From: Actinomyces denticolens
Lineage (GTDB): Bacteria; Actinomycetota; Actinomycetes; Actinomycetales; Actinomycetaceae
Assembly (NCBI RefSeq): GCF_002072185.1
Contig: NZ_MVIW01000025.1
Location: 1,264-42,902, forward strand
Direction of reading: 5' to 3'
Length of the DNA: 41,639 bases
Below the pieces are notes generated by a model, which saw nothing but the letters and a program-made list of their open reading frames with translations, ran no database searches and was not told the DNA's origin. Positions 1-8,469 of the stretch are shown one piece after another; within the stretch, counting starts at the first letter, position 1; every line of letters starts with the position of its first letter. The position numbers and the translations under genes are program-made.

Positions 1-71
1 CAGTGGGAGTAGAAGTCACGGGCCTCGTCGAGGTCGGCGACCCAGATGGCGACGTGGTCGAGGTGCGGCAT
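1..71 (-). CDS. VOC (glyoxalase/bleomycin-resistance fold) family protein, N-terminal part only
   Basis: Only the first 23 codons are inside the window; the gene runs off the left edge. The ATG lies at 69-71 on the minus strand and the reading begins MPHLDHVAIWVADLDEARDF, the usual first beta strand and helix of VOC-superfamily enzymes, in which the early His is often a metal ligand. VOC proteins include glyoxalases, dioxygenases and resistance proteins, so the substrate cannot be told. It is divergent from the DeoR-type repressor at 267, and the shared intergenic region carries repeated operator-like motifs, so control by that repressor is a reasonable inference. Confidence 0.7.
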   Translation of the reverse strand, partial: MPHLDHVAIWVADLDEARDFYSH

Positions 72-111
72 GATCATTCCCTTTCTGATGAGTCAGACGC
101 CGTCAAAGACC

Positions 112-125
112 AAACGATCATCTTG
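112..125 (+). promoter_or_regulatory. Operator-like direct repeat, copy 1
   Basis: The 14 bases AAACGATCATCTTG occur here and again, identically, at 232-245. The spacing is 120 bp and both copies lie in the divergent region between the VOC gene and the DeoR-family gene. DeoR-type repressors often bind several spaced repeats and loop the DNA between them. Binding is inferred. Confidence 0.45.
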
Positions 126-201
126 TCAACGACGGCTTTTCTTAGTCATTTCGACGGATTGGCTACCCGCCTTGCCGTTGACCTTCACGATAGAGGAGCA
201 T

Positions 202-222
202 ACGATCATCGTCATTGATCGT
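202..222. promoter_or_regulatory. Operator-like inverted repeat upstream of the DeoR-family gene
   Basis: ACGATCA (202-208) and TGATCGT (216-222) form a perfect 7-7-7 inverted repeat. Its half-site ACGATCA is also the core of the two direct repeats at 112 and 232, so one protein probably recognises all three. It ends 44 bp before the repressor ATG, which suits autoregulation. Confidence 0.5.
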
Positions 223-231
223 TACAGAGCA

Positions 232-245
232 AAACGATCATCTTG
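232..245 (+). promoter_or_regulatory. Operator-like direct repeat, copy 2
   Basis: Identical to the 14-bp motif at 112-125. It covers the alternative TTG start codon at 243, one reason for preferring the ATG at 267 as the start of the downstream repressor gene. Confidence 0.45.
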
Positions 246-266
246 GCGTCTGCATTGCGGGGAAGA

Positions 267-1034
267 ATGACTGATACGCCGAACGAGAGGCGCCGCGCCA
301 TCCTGAGGGTCCTGAGCCCCACCACGCCCCACAGTGTTCAAGCGCTCTCCCGACTGACCGGAGTCTCAGTGGTGACGATCCGCCGAGACCTGACCGAGCT
401 CGCCCACGAGGGCCTGGTCACCCGGGTCCACGGCGGGGCCCTGCGCGCCCCTCGACGCGGCGCGGCCCGCCCGGCGGCGATGCGTCGCAGGCAGGATGTG
501 GAGATCAAGCGACGCCTGGCGCAGGCCACCGCAGAGCTTATCGACGATGGCGAGGCGGTCATCATGGACTCCGGCACGACCTGCGAGATGGTGGCGGAAC
601 AGCTGGCTGGCCGCGACATCCGCGTCCTGTGCCTGTCCCTGGGTGCAGGAGCCGCACTTGCCTCGGTGCGTGGCGCAACCGTCACGATCGCGGGCGGCCC
701 GATCGATCCCGAGTCTCTCTCCCTGTTCTCCGCCGAGGCCGTCGATGCCGTACGGGCCTTCCGGGCCGACGTCGCCGTGCTGTCGACCTGCGCCGTCTCC
801 GTCCACGACGGCCTGACGGTCATGGAGTCCGACGACGCCATGGTCAAGCGCGCCATCATGGCCTCCTCCACCCGGCGCATCCTGCCGACCGCACCGAGCA
901 AGATCACCCAGACCAACACCTACCGCTTCGGCCGCCTCGAGGACCTCGACACGCTGCTGACGACCAGCCAGATCGACCCCGACACCCTCGATGAGCTACG
1001 AGGGGCCGGGGTCGACGTCGTGCTGTGTGACTGA
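267..1034 (+). CDS. DeoR/GlpR-family transcriptional repressor
   Basis: A 255-residue cytoplasmic regulator. The N-terminal third is a DeoR-type winged helix: RRRAILRVL is the first helix and SVVTIRRDLTELAHEGLVTR the recognition helix and wing, followed by the usual HGGAL motif. The remainder is a DeoRC sensor domain with the typical IDDGEAVIMDSGTT stretch, which in this family binds a phosphorylated sugar or similar metabolite. The ATG at 267 is preferred to a TTG at 243 because it fits the family start and the TTG sits inside an operator-like repeat; a GGGGA lies just ahead of the ATG. It is divergent from the VOC gene and probably controls it and itself. The ligand is unknown. Near the C-terminus the family's conserved segment reads TAPSKI where an Asp/Ser-containing loop is more usual, so effector specificity may differ. 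Confidence 0.85.
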   Translation: MTDTPNERRRAILRVLSPTTPHSVQALSRLTGVSVVTIRRDLTELAHEGLVTRVHGGALRAPRRGAARPAAMRRRQDVEIKRRLAQATAELIDDGEAVIMDSGTTCEMVAEQLAGRDIRVLCLSLGAGAALASVRGATVTIAGGPIDPESLSLFSAEAVDAVRAFRADVAVLSTCAVSVHDGLTVMESDDAMVKRAIMASSTRRILPTAPSKITQTNTYRFGRLEDLDTLLTTSQIDPDTLDELRGAGVDVVLCD

Positions 1035-1060
1035 GTGCGACGAACCGCGTTGAGGTCGGC

Positions 1061-1447
1061 TCAGCCGAGCAGCGCCGCAGTGGTAAGGACGACGGCGAGC
1101 AGCGGGAAGGCTCCCTGCTTGGCAGCAGCGGCGCGATGGGGCGCCGATGCCAGAGCCAGGACGATGGCCGCCGCCATCATCGCCCCGGTGCCGGCCAGGA
1201 CTAGGGACGCACCGATCGCCAGGTGTCCCATCGCTACCAGGACCACCCCGATGAGTGCCTGGAGTGCGAGGAAGAGGTTGTAGAAGCCCTGGTTGAAGGC
1301 GTAGAAGGCGTGGGGCCGGGCCTCCTCGGGGGTGCCGCCGAAGGTCTTACGGGCAAGCTCCCCCTCCCAGGCGATGGACTCCATGTAGAAGATGAGGACA
1401 TGGAGGGCGGCGGCCAGGACGGCGAAGACCATGGCGACAGTCAGCAT
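1061..1447 (-). CDS. DUF1304 family small integral membrane protein
   Basis: A 128-residue protein with four predicted membrane helices: the N-terminal VAMVFAVLAAALHVLIFYME, then NLFLALQALIGVVLVAMG, a third around ASLVLAGTGAMMAAAIVLAL, and a C-terminal PLLAVVLTTAALLG. The first-helix motif HVLIFYMES and the loop FNQGFYNLFLA are characteristic of DUF1304, whose length is close to this. Its biochemical role is unknown. It is convergent with the DeoR-family gene, the two stops being 26 bp apart, and stands alone, with no obvious operon partner. Confidence 0.85.
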   Translation of the reverse strand: MLTVAMVFAVLAAALHVLIFYMESIAWEGELARKTFGGTPEEARPHAFYAFNQGFYNLFLALQALIGVVLVAMGHLAIGASLVLAGTGAMMAAAIVLALASAPHRAAAAKQGAFPLLAVVLTTAALLG

Positions 1448-1542
1448 GCGGACTCGATTCGTGAGAGCGGACGGGAACCGGCCCCCTCAACCGACCTGGC
1501 GGCGCCTTTATTCCCCGGGCTCGTTCCTGGGGCCTGCCCTGC

Positions 1543-3339
1543 TCAGGCTCCGGCCCGCTGAGCGACCCAGGCGATGAAGTTCTCCTCCCCGGTTCCGGTC
1601 AGCTCGGCCATCGTGTGCCCCTGGCCCCAGATGGTCGCGAAGTCGACGCTGCCGGCTCCGGCCTGCTGGAGCGCCAGGACGAGATTGACCTCCACGGTGG
1701 AGGCGGTGTCGCCCTGGGTGATGCCGGTGCGGATACGCCAGGCCGGGGCGACGGTGGAGGTGCCGCGGCCCTTGGAGCCCTGGGTGAGGTAGTAGAGGGG
1801 GTCGTACATCGATACGCGCGTCACCATGTCGGTGCCGACCGAGTCCTTCGTGGCCAGGTCCGTCTCGTAGGCGGAGATGCCGTAGTCCTCGCTCCATCCG
1901 CTCAGGGACGAGTACCTCGACTGCCCCTTGGAGATGACCTCGCGGCTGGAGGAGGAGAAGTGCAGCTTGTTCTCGCCTGAGCCCATGACGAGGTTCTCGG
2001 TCTGGGCACGGTCGACGCCGTCGAAGGCCCCCACGTCCTTGGAGGCGTTCTTCTGGGAGGTGACGAAGCCCTCGAGGCCGGTGATCGTCGCGGTGTTCGT
2101 GGACGCATCGTAGGTGACCCACTGCGCGGAGGAGTTGAGAGACGCGATGTACTCCTCCACCGTGTTGTAGGTGACGGACTCGCTGCTGGACTGACCATCC
2201 GCTCCGCCGCCCGCGGGTGCGCCGCCGGAGGTGGCGCCACCGCCGCCGGGTCCCATCCCGGCCATCTCGGTGGACGAGGGCGTGTAGGGGAAGGTGGTGG
2301 CCGCCAGGAAGTCGTTGAGGGACCTCTGAATGACCGCCACGAGGTGGTCGTAGTAGGAGCCCGCCAGGTAGGTGCCCTTGGAGGAGGGCTCCAGGCTCAG
2401 CGGCCTGCCGTCGGAGTCGGTGAGCTTCAGCGCGTTGAGGTAGGTCGGGAAGGCGGCCGCGAGGTCCTGGGAGTAGGCCCTCGTCCAGGTGCCCTCGGCC
2501 CGGGTGCCGGAGGAGGCGAACTGCCCCATGTTCCACTCGTAGGCGGCGTTGGCACTGTCCAGGGTGGTGATGGGGCACCAGCACATGGCTCCGGCGACGG
2601 CGTCGGACAGGGCCTTGCCGTCAGCGTCGGTGGTGGCGGCGCCCAGGGCGGCCAGGTAGGGGGCGAACAGTCCGCTGTCGCCCGAGGCCCCGGCGACGGC
2701 GCTCTGGGCCCCTCCCCCGCTGTGCCCGAAGACGTAGACCTTGGCGGCGTCACCGGGAACGGAGGCCGCGTTGTAGCGCCGGTAGCGCACGGCGGCCTTG
2801 AGGTCGGTGACGCCCCAGGGCGCGTTGCCGGAGTAGGTCTGGGAGTTGGAGTCCTTGCCGCGAAGGCCCGCGTGGATGTAGATGAAGCCGGCCTCCATGT
2901 AGGCCTTGACGGTGTCGTAGGAGTACTCGGTGGGCGGCTTCTGGGCGGAGTAGCCCGGGGTATTGACCGGGAAGACGGTCGGGGCGGTGGCGGCCGTGAA
3001 GCCGCCGACGGCGCCGGAGGCGTTGACGGTGGCGGTGTAGGTGCCGTTGCCGTTGTCGATCGCGCTGAGATAGGCCCCGGGTACGTAGATGCCCAGCGTC
3101 TCGTAGTCGGAGGCCTGGGGCGTGGCCACGTAGCTCAGGCCCAGCTGGTAGTAGACGTCGCCCGTGGCGTCATAACGCCAGGCCGCCTTGTCCAGCGCCA
3201 GTTTCGAGTCGGTGTGGGCCCGCGATGACGTCGCGGCGGAGGCCTGCGAGGCGGCGCCCCCGGCGGAGCAGGCCCCTAGTCCCAGGAGTCCCGCCGTGGC
3301 GGGCAGAGTGGTCAGGATGGTGCGTCGTGGCAGGTTCAT
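1543..3339 (-). CDS. Secreted lipoprotein alpha/beta-hydrolase, tannase/feruloyl-esterase-like
   Basis: A 598-residue exported esterase-type enzyme. The start at 3339 has a strong GGAGGGAG ribosome site; 20 in-frame codons further upstream are untranslated leader. Residues 1-24 form a signal peptide with a twin-arginine-like RR at 5-6 and a lipobox LGAC (Cys24), so it should be a lipid-anchored cell-surface protein, possibly Tat-exported. The nucleophile elbow GHSGGGAQ places the catalytic Ser at about 207, and the C-terminal GQGHTM gives a candidate catalytic His at about 575. A Gly-rich low-complexity loop lies near residues 375-405. This architecture resembles bacterial tannases and feruloyl esterases that hydrolyse gallate or hydroxycinnamate esters of plant material. 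The fold and export are well supported; the exact substrate is not. A hairpin sits just upstream in the leader. Confidence 0.7.
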   Translation of the reverse strand: MNLPRRTILTTLPATAGLLGLGACSAGGAASQASAATSSRAHTDSKLALDKAAWRYDATGDVYYQLGLSYVATPQASDYETLGIYVPGAYLSAIDNGNGTYTATVNASGAVGGFTAATAPTVFPVNTPGYSAQKPPTEYSYDTVKAYMEAGFIYIHAGLRGKDSNSQTYSGNAPWGVTDLKAAVRYRRYNAASVPGDAAKVYVFGHSGGGAQSAVAGASGDSGLFAPYLAALGAATTDADGKALSDAVAGAMCWCPITTLDSANAAYEWNMGQFASSGTRAEGTWTRAYSQDLAAAFPTYLNALKLTDSDGRPLSLEPSSKGTYLAGSYYDHLVAVIQRSLNDFLAATTFPYTPSSTEMAGMGPGGGGATSGGAPAGGGADGQSSSESVTYNTVEEYIASLNSSAQWVTYDASTNTATITGLEGFVTSQKNASKDVGAFDGVDRAQTENLVMGSGENKLHFSSSSREVISKGQSRYSSLSGWSEDYGISAYETDLATKDSVGTDMVTRVSMYDPLYYLTQGSKGRGTSTVAPAWRIRTGITQGDTASTVEVNLVLALQQAGAGSVDFATIWGQGHTMAELTGTGEENFIAWVAQRAGA

Positions 3340-3351
3340 GCATCTCCCTCC

Positions 3352-3371
3352 GGCACGCCTCCGGGCGTGCC
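3352..3371 (-). promoter_or_regulatory. 5' leader hairpin upstream of the lipoprotein hydrolase
   Basis: GGCACGCC-TCCG-GGCGTGCC (plus strand) is a perfect 8-bp stem with a 4-base loop. It ends directly beside the GGAGGGAG ribosome site of the minus-strand gene starting at 3339. It could modulate ribosome access or be a repressor site; the sequence does not distinguish these. Confidence 0.4.
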
Positions 3372-3504
3372 TGACTGTGTCGTCGTACGCGACCAGCACA
3401 TCACTCTAAGGCGAGGAGCGCCCTGTGGCGCGTCTGTGCCGTCTCTGTGAGTACGTGACGCGTCAGGGCCTCGCCGTGTCGGCGGACGCACAGGTCTGGC
3501 AGGG

Positions 3505-4185
3505 TTAGTCGGTGATGAGCTTGAAGGCGATCGCCATGACGATGGCATTGTAGAAGAAGGCCAGGACCGAGTGGACGGTCACCGTCCAGCGCAGACGACG
3601 GGAGGTGACATTGACGTCGGAAGTGGCGAAGGTGGTCCCGATGGTCATGGCGAAGTAGACGTAGTCGGTCAGCTCGGGATCCTTGGTTCCGGGGAAGGCG
3701 AAGGCCGGGCCGTGGATACGGTTAAGACGCTCATAGTGGCGGGCGTAGCTGAGGTGGAGGAGCGACCAGCCCAGGATCGCCATGAGAACGGTGGTGAGTT
3801 TGATAACCTTCCGGACCAGCGCCAAGGCCTCCTCTCGCTCGGTTCCCACAATCGTGGGCAGATTCGTCATCGGCCCTTCCTGCAGACTCAGCTCGAGGAG
3901 TGCCCCGAGAACTCCCATGAAGGCTGCAGTAGCCGGAGTCAGCCCCAGCAGGACGATCATCCATCGGCTCAGCCTCAACGCGGGTTTCCGAGTGCCATCG
4001 TCGTCCGGAACGGTGCGACGCCTCCAGGCCGCGCCCAGAACCACGGCGACGTAGACCAGTGCCAAGAGGGGCCAGGCGATCACGGAGTAGAAGGCGATGG
4101 TGGTGTCGCCGCCGAAAACCGTCGCCGCTCCCAGGACAACGAGCAGGGTCTCCACAATGAGCCCTACAGCGCCGGATCGTGTCAT
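3505..4185 (-). CDS. DUF1345 family membrane protein
   Basis: A 226-residue protein with about five membrane helices. The ATG at 4185 is chosen because the open frame further upstream translates through the perfect terminator hairpin at 4236-4280 and is not plausible protein. The C-terminal half carries the diagnostic DUF1345 block: HLSYARHYE, then LTDYVYFAMTIGTTFATSDV and a last hydrophobic helix, SVLAFFYNAIVMAIAFKL. That block looks like the pore loop and inner helix of two-helix cation channels (a TIGTTFATSDV filter-like stretch followed by a membrane helix), but the family's function is not established. It lies downstream of fumC on the same strand, separated by a terminator, so it is probably expressed on its own. 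Confidence 0.8.
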   Translation of the reverse strand: MTRSGAVGLIVETLLVVLGAATVFGGDTTIAFYSVIAWPLLALVYVAVVLGAAWRRRTVPDDDGTRKPALRLSRWMIVLLGLTPATAAFMGVLGALLELSLQEGPMTNLPTIVGTEREEALALVRKVIKLTTVLMAILGWSLLHLSYARHYERLNRIHGPAFAFPGTKDPELTDYVYFAMTIGTTFATSDVNVTSRRLRWTVTVHSVLAFFYNAIVMAIAFKLITD

Positions 4186-4235
4186 GGGCACAGTCTGCCA
4201 TGCGAAGGCCACGGCGCCTGACACCACTGCCTCGC

Positions 4236-4280
4236 ACGACGGCGCTGCCCGCCTGATACGGAGGCGGGCAGCGCCGTCGT
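4236..4280 (-). terminator. Rho-independent-like terminator after fumC
   Basis: A perfect 19-bp GC-rich stem (4236-4254 with 4262-4280) with a 7-base loop starts 23 bases after the fumC stop. There is no T-run, which is common for actinobacterial hairpin terminators. It separates fumC from the DUF1345 gene. Confidence 0.75.
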
Positions 4281-4303
4281 CGACTGGCAAAGCGGTCCGA
4301 GAC

Positions 4304-5728
<1,425 letters not shown>

Positions 5729-5736
5729 AGTCCCAA

Positions 5737-5742
5737 GGCTAG
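5737..5742 (-). promoter_or_regulatory. Putative -10 box of fumC (leaderless transcript)
   Basis: On the minus strand TAGCCT fits the actinobacterial TANNNT consensus. It ends seven bases before the fumC ATG, putting the transcription start at or next to the start codon. No Shine-Dalgarno sequence is visible. Confidence 0.35.
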
Positions 5743-5858
5743 CGAAAAGCGGACCCACGCACCCGCGGACTCACGTCCCGCAGGACCTGGTGATCGCCGG
5801 TGGGCAGCCGAGCCGCCAGGAGGGCCGGGCGAGGGGATCACCCGGTCAGGGGCGATGG

Positions 5859-5876
5859 CCCGCGCGGTGGCGCGGG
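5859..5876 (-). terminator. Hairpin terminator after the response regulator
   Basis: CCCGCGC-GGTG-GCGCGGG is a perfect 7-bp stem with a 4-base loop, lying 22 bases past the response-regulator stop codon on the minus strand. No T-run follows. It is probably the end of the two-component operon. Confidence 0.5.
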
Positions 5877-5898
5877 GGCTGTCCTCGGTGGCGCCCGG

Positions 5899-6615
5899 CT
5901 AGCCGGCGAGCACGTTGCCCAGGTCCACCAGACCGGTTCGCAGGGCGAGGAGGACCAGTTGGACGCGGTCGCGGCTGCCGGTCTTGGCCAGCAGATGCGA
6001 GACATGCGTCTTGACCGTGGCCATGGACAGCCACAGGCGGTCGCAGATCTCCTGATTGGTCAGGCCCAGGGCGATGAGGCCGAGGATCTCCCGCTCCCGC
6101 TCGGTCACCCCGGCGGGGAGGGACGACGGCGCCGCAGCGGTTCCCGCCCCGCCCGGCGTCCCGGGGGCGACCGCCGAGCCTGCGCCCGGAGCCCGGCCGT
6201 CCCGCATCGCGCTCAGGAGCCTGCGCGTGGGGCCGGGCGAGATGACGGAGTCCCCCGAGTGCACGGTGCGGATCGCGGCCATGATCTGCTCGGGCGGCGT
6301 CGACTTGAGGAGGAATCCGGCGGCCCCGGCGTCGATCGCGCCGAGCACGTAGCCATCAGTGTCGAAGGTGGTCAGGATGATGATGCGGCCAGGATGGCCC
6401 CCGGCGACGAATGCGCTCGTGGCCTCCAACCCGTTCATGACCGGCATCTGCACGTCCATGAGGACGATATCCACGGGGTCGGCCGTGCAGCGGCGCAGCG
6501 CGTCGGCGCCGTCGACCGCCTGCCAGGCGACCTCGATGTCCTCCTGGGCTCCCAGGATCATGGCCAGGCCGGCCGTGATGAGCCGCTCGTCGTCGGCCAG
6601 TCCCACGCGGATCAT
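5899..6615 (-). CDS. NarL/LuxR-family two-component response regulator
   Basis: A 238-residue DNA-binding regulator. Residues 1-120 are a receiver domain with the acidic pair D8-D9 and the phospho-acceptor D54 in VLMDVQMP, a conserved Thr in LTTFDTDG and Lys in FLLKSTPP. A Gly/Ala/Pro-rich linker follows, then a LuxR-type helix-turn-helix: LTEREREILGLIA-like sequence, GLTNQEICDRLWLS, and the recognition helix TVKTHVSHLLAKTGSRDR. The ATG at 6615 overlaps the kinase stop codon, so the two are translationally coupled and form one system. The kinase should phosphorylate D54, after which the dimer activates target promoters. The signal and targets are unknown. Confidence 0.93.
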   Translation of the reverse strand: MIRVGLADDERLITAGLAMILGAQEDIEVAWQAVDGADALRRCTADPVDIVLMDVQMPVMNGLEATSAFVAGGHPGRIIILTTFDTDGYVLGAIDAGAAGFLLKSTPPEQIMAAIRTVHSGDSVISPGPTRRLLSAMRDGRAPGAGSAVAPGTPGGAGTAAAPSSLPAGVTEREREILGLIALGLTNQEICDRLWLSMATVKTHVSHLLAKTGSRDRVQLVLLALRTGLVDLGNVLAG

Positions 6616-7949
6616 GTCTGCTCCTCCCCCACCGCCGTGCTCGCCGGGTCTGCGGGCAGTCGGACGGCGACGCGCCATCCGCCCTCGGGCCTCGGTCCCG
6701 CGCTGAGGCTACCGCCGAGTGCCTCGACGCGCTGACGCATCCCCGACAGGCCGAGGCCGCTTCCCGGGCCCTCGTCCGGGCCGCCCGCGTCGTTGACGAC
6801 CTCAACCGCGCACTCGGAGCCGGTCACCCGCATCTGGATCCGAGTGGCGGCGCCGGGCGCGTGACGCAGGATATTGGCCAGGGACTCGCGGGTGACGCGG
6901 GCCAGCACGTCGGCCGCGCTCGTCGGCGCCTCGCACTGGGTGGTCAAGCTCAGCGCCACGGGGAGCCCTGCGAGCCGGGCCTCCTGGATGATGCCGAGCA
7001 GGCTCGGGCCGCCGCCGGGGGCCTGGGCGCCCACCGCGAGCGGTCCCACTGGCGCGGGCGCTGCGGGAGTCCCGCCCGCCGACGAGCCCACCGCTGCCGC
7101 GGACTCGCCGGGATCCGGCGCGGCGGAGGCGATGGTGGCCGGGGAGTCATCATCGCGCAGGACCTCCAGCAGGGCCCTGACCTCCTCGATGGATGCCCGG
7201 GAGGTCCGACCGATCACCGCGAGCGCTTCACTGGCCGCTTCGGGGTCCGCCACCATGACGGCCCGGGCGCCCTCGGCCTGCATGGCGATCGCGGACAGGG
7301 AGTGCCCGACGGCGTCGTGCACGCCTCGGGCGATGCGGTTGCGCTCGGCGGAGACCGCCAGTCGCCTCTCGGCGTCCTGCTGGGCCTCGAGGACGGCCGC
7401 CCGCTCGATGGCCCGCTCGTAGCGCTCGCGACGGCGGCGCCGGGCATCGCCGATGAAGGCGGCGAGCGTGATGACGGTCCAGGACGAGCCGAGCAGGATG
7501 TACCAGTAGAGGGGCCCGTAGCCCGTGGGGTCGAGACGATCCCGGAGCCTGAGGCCGTGCGCCGCGAGGAGCACCTCGAGGCCGACTCCGACGTAGACGG
7601 ACCCGAGCAGCGCCCAGCGCCAGGGCGCGACGAGGCGGGATTGGGTGGTGATGGTGGCGATGAGGGTGATGACGACGGCGAAGGTGGAGATCTGCGTGAA
7701 CGCGGCGGCATGCGCGGTCATCGCCAGCCCGCTGACGAGCACGAAGGCCAGGGGATGGCGGCGTCTGACCACGAGCGCCGCCGAGCACACGACGAGCAGC
7801 CCGAGGTAGATGCTGCGCCCGGCGCCGCTGAGCGGGGGGATGGCCCTGGGCACGCCGGCGGGGCTGCTGCTGCTCCATAGGATGAGGAGGACCAGTGCCA
7901 GGCCGACGGGATCAACCTGGGCGCGCAGCCTCGCGATCGCCTTGTTCAT
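6612..7949 (-). CDS. NarL-type sensor histidine kinase
   Basis: A 445-residue membrane kinase. About five hydrophobic segments fill residues 15-165, with no large extracellular domain, so it probably senses a signal at or in the membrane. A basic coiled region (residues 170-200) leads to the HisKA_3 dimerisation helix RNRIARGVHDAVGHSLSAIA, with phospho-acceptor His at about 211. An Ala/Pro/Gly-rich insert precedes the ATPase domain, whose N-box lies in ESLANILRHA and whose G-box is GSGLGLSGMRQR. Its stop overlaps the ATG of the cognate regulator. The start MNKAIARL at 7949 has a TACGGT -10-like box seven bases ahead and no ribosome site, suggesting a leaderless mRNA; the open frame extends much further upstream but through a giant hairpin. 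Confidence 0.92.
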   Translation of the reverse strand: MNKAIARLRAQVDPVGLALVLLILWSSSSPAGVPRAIPPLSGAGRSIYLGLLVVCSAALVVRRRHPLAFVLVSGLAMTAHAAAFTQISTFAVVITLIATITTQSRLVAPWRWALLGSVYVGVGLEVLLAAHGLRLRDRLDPTGYGPLYWYILLGSSWTVITLAAFIGDARRRRRERYERAIERAAVLEAQQDAERRLAVSAERNRIARGVHDAVGHSLSAIAMQAEGARAVMVADPEAASEALAVIGRTSRASIEEVRALLEVLRDDDSPATIASAAPDPGESAAAVGSSAGGTPAAPAPVGPLAVGAQAPGGGPSLLGIIQEARLAGLPVALSLTTQCEAPTSAADVLARVTRESLANILRHAPGAATRIQMRVTGSECAVEVVNDAGGPDEGPGSGLGLSGMRQRVEALGGSLSAGPRPEGGWRVAVRLPADPASTAVGEEQT

Positions 7950-7956
7950 GGGGGCA

Positions 7957-7962
7957 ACCGTA
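7957..7962 (-). promoter_or_regulatory. Putative -10 box of the histidine kinase operon (leaderless)
   Basis: TACGGT on the minus strand fits TANNNT and ends seven bases before the ATG at 7949. Those seven bases are TGCCCCC, with no Shine-Dalgarno capacity. Confidence 0.4.
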
Positions 7963-8049
7963 CGTGGAGGGCGCGGCGGCGGCCTCAGGCCACGGTATGA
8001 GGCGCAGTATGGGGCAAGGGCTGCGCCGACTGACGCCGTTCCCACCGGG

Positions 8050-8108
8050 TGGTGCCGTTTGCGCCCACCGGTGCGTCCTGCCCGCACCGGTGGGCGGGAA
8101 CGGCACCG
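8050..8108. repeat. Long imperfect hairpin upstream of the histidine kinase
   Basis: A 26-position stem with two T.G wobbles and a single G-G mismatch folds around a 7-base loop: 8062-8075 pairs perfectly with 8083-8096, and 8051-8059 with 8099-8107. The stem contains several CACCGGTG-like palindromes. It lies between tRNA-fMet and the kinase gene, which are on the same strand. It may be a second terminator, a regulatory RNA structure, or a remnant of a small repeat element. Confidence 0.55.
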
Positions 8109-8183
8109 GTCAGTACCGGCCCGGTGCGGAACGCGCCGCCGACGGCTCGTGGGTGCCGGCTCCGTACGTGCCCGGGCAGCAGA

Positions 8184-8213
8184 AGGCCCCGGCACCTGCT
8201 GGTGCCGGGGCCT
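8184..8213 (-). terminator. Terminator of tRNA-fMet
   Basis: A perfect 13-bp stem AGGCCCCGGCACC with its complement and a TGCT loop lies ten bases downstream of the tRNA 3' end on the minus strand, followed by TTCT. Confidence 0.75.
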
Positions 8214-8222
8214 CCGGTCTCG

Positions 8223-8296
8223 TAGCGGGGACAGGATTCGAACCTGCGACCTCCGGGTTATGAGCCCGGCGAGCTACCGAACTGCTCCACCCCGCG
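8223..8296 (-). tRNA. Initiator tRNA-fMet, anticodon CAT
   Basis: A 74-base cloverleaf reads on the minus strand from CGCGGGG to CCCCGCTA. The anticodon loop CTCATAA is flanked by CCGGG and CCCGG, giving the three consecutive G-C pairs diagnostic of initiator tRNA. Position 1 (C) faces position 72 (U), the unpaired acceptor end that marks initiators, and the D-stem contains A11-U24. The T-loop is TTCGAAT. CCA is not encoded and must be added. The gene stands alone, with its own terminator. Confidence 0.96.
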
Positions 8297-8425
8297 TCGG
8301 CGAGTAGAACTCTAGCCCGCGCCCGCGCCCGCCTTCAAGCCGCCAGAGCGTGCCCTTCCTCACCAGGAGCGCGGCCGGACCGCAGACCGCCCGGGCCTCC
8401 AGCAGCACCGGGCCGCGAGCGGCGC

Positions 8426-8461
8426 GGGGGTCGGTCGGGCGGGCGCGCCCGGCCGACCCCC
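8426..8461 (-). terminator. Terminator after the UPF0182 gene
   Basis: A 15-bp stem (8426-8440 with 8447-8461) containing one T.G wobble and a 6-base loop begins eight bases after the UPF0182 stop codon on the minus strand. Confidence 0.7.
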
Positions 8462-8469
8462 CGGCGCCC

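Noticed and set aside
1056-1068. TCGGCT-C-AGCCGA as a terminator between the DeoR-family and DUF1304 genes
   Set aside because: A one-base loop is too small to form a hairpin and it lies across the last codons of the DUF1304 gene.
4186-4290. Upstream extension of the DUF1345 protein to 4290
   Set aside because: It would translate through the perfect 19-bp terminator stem of fumC.
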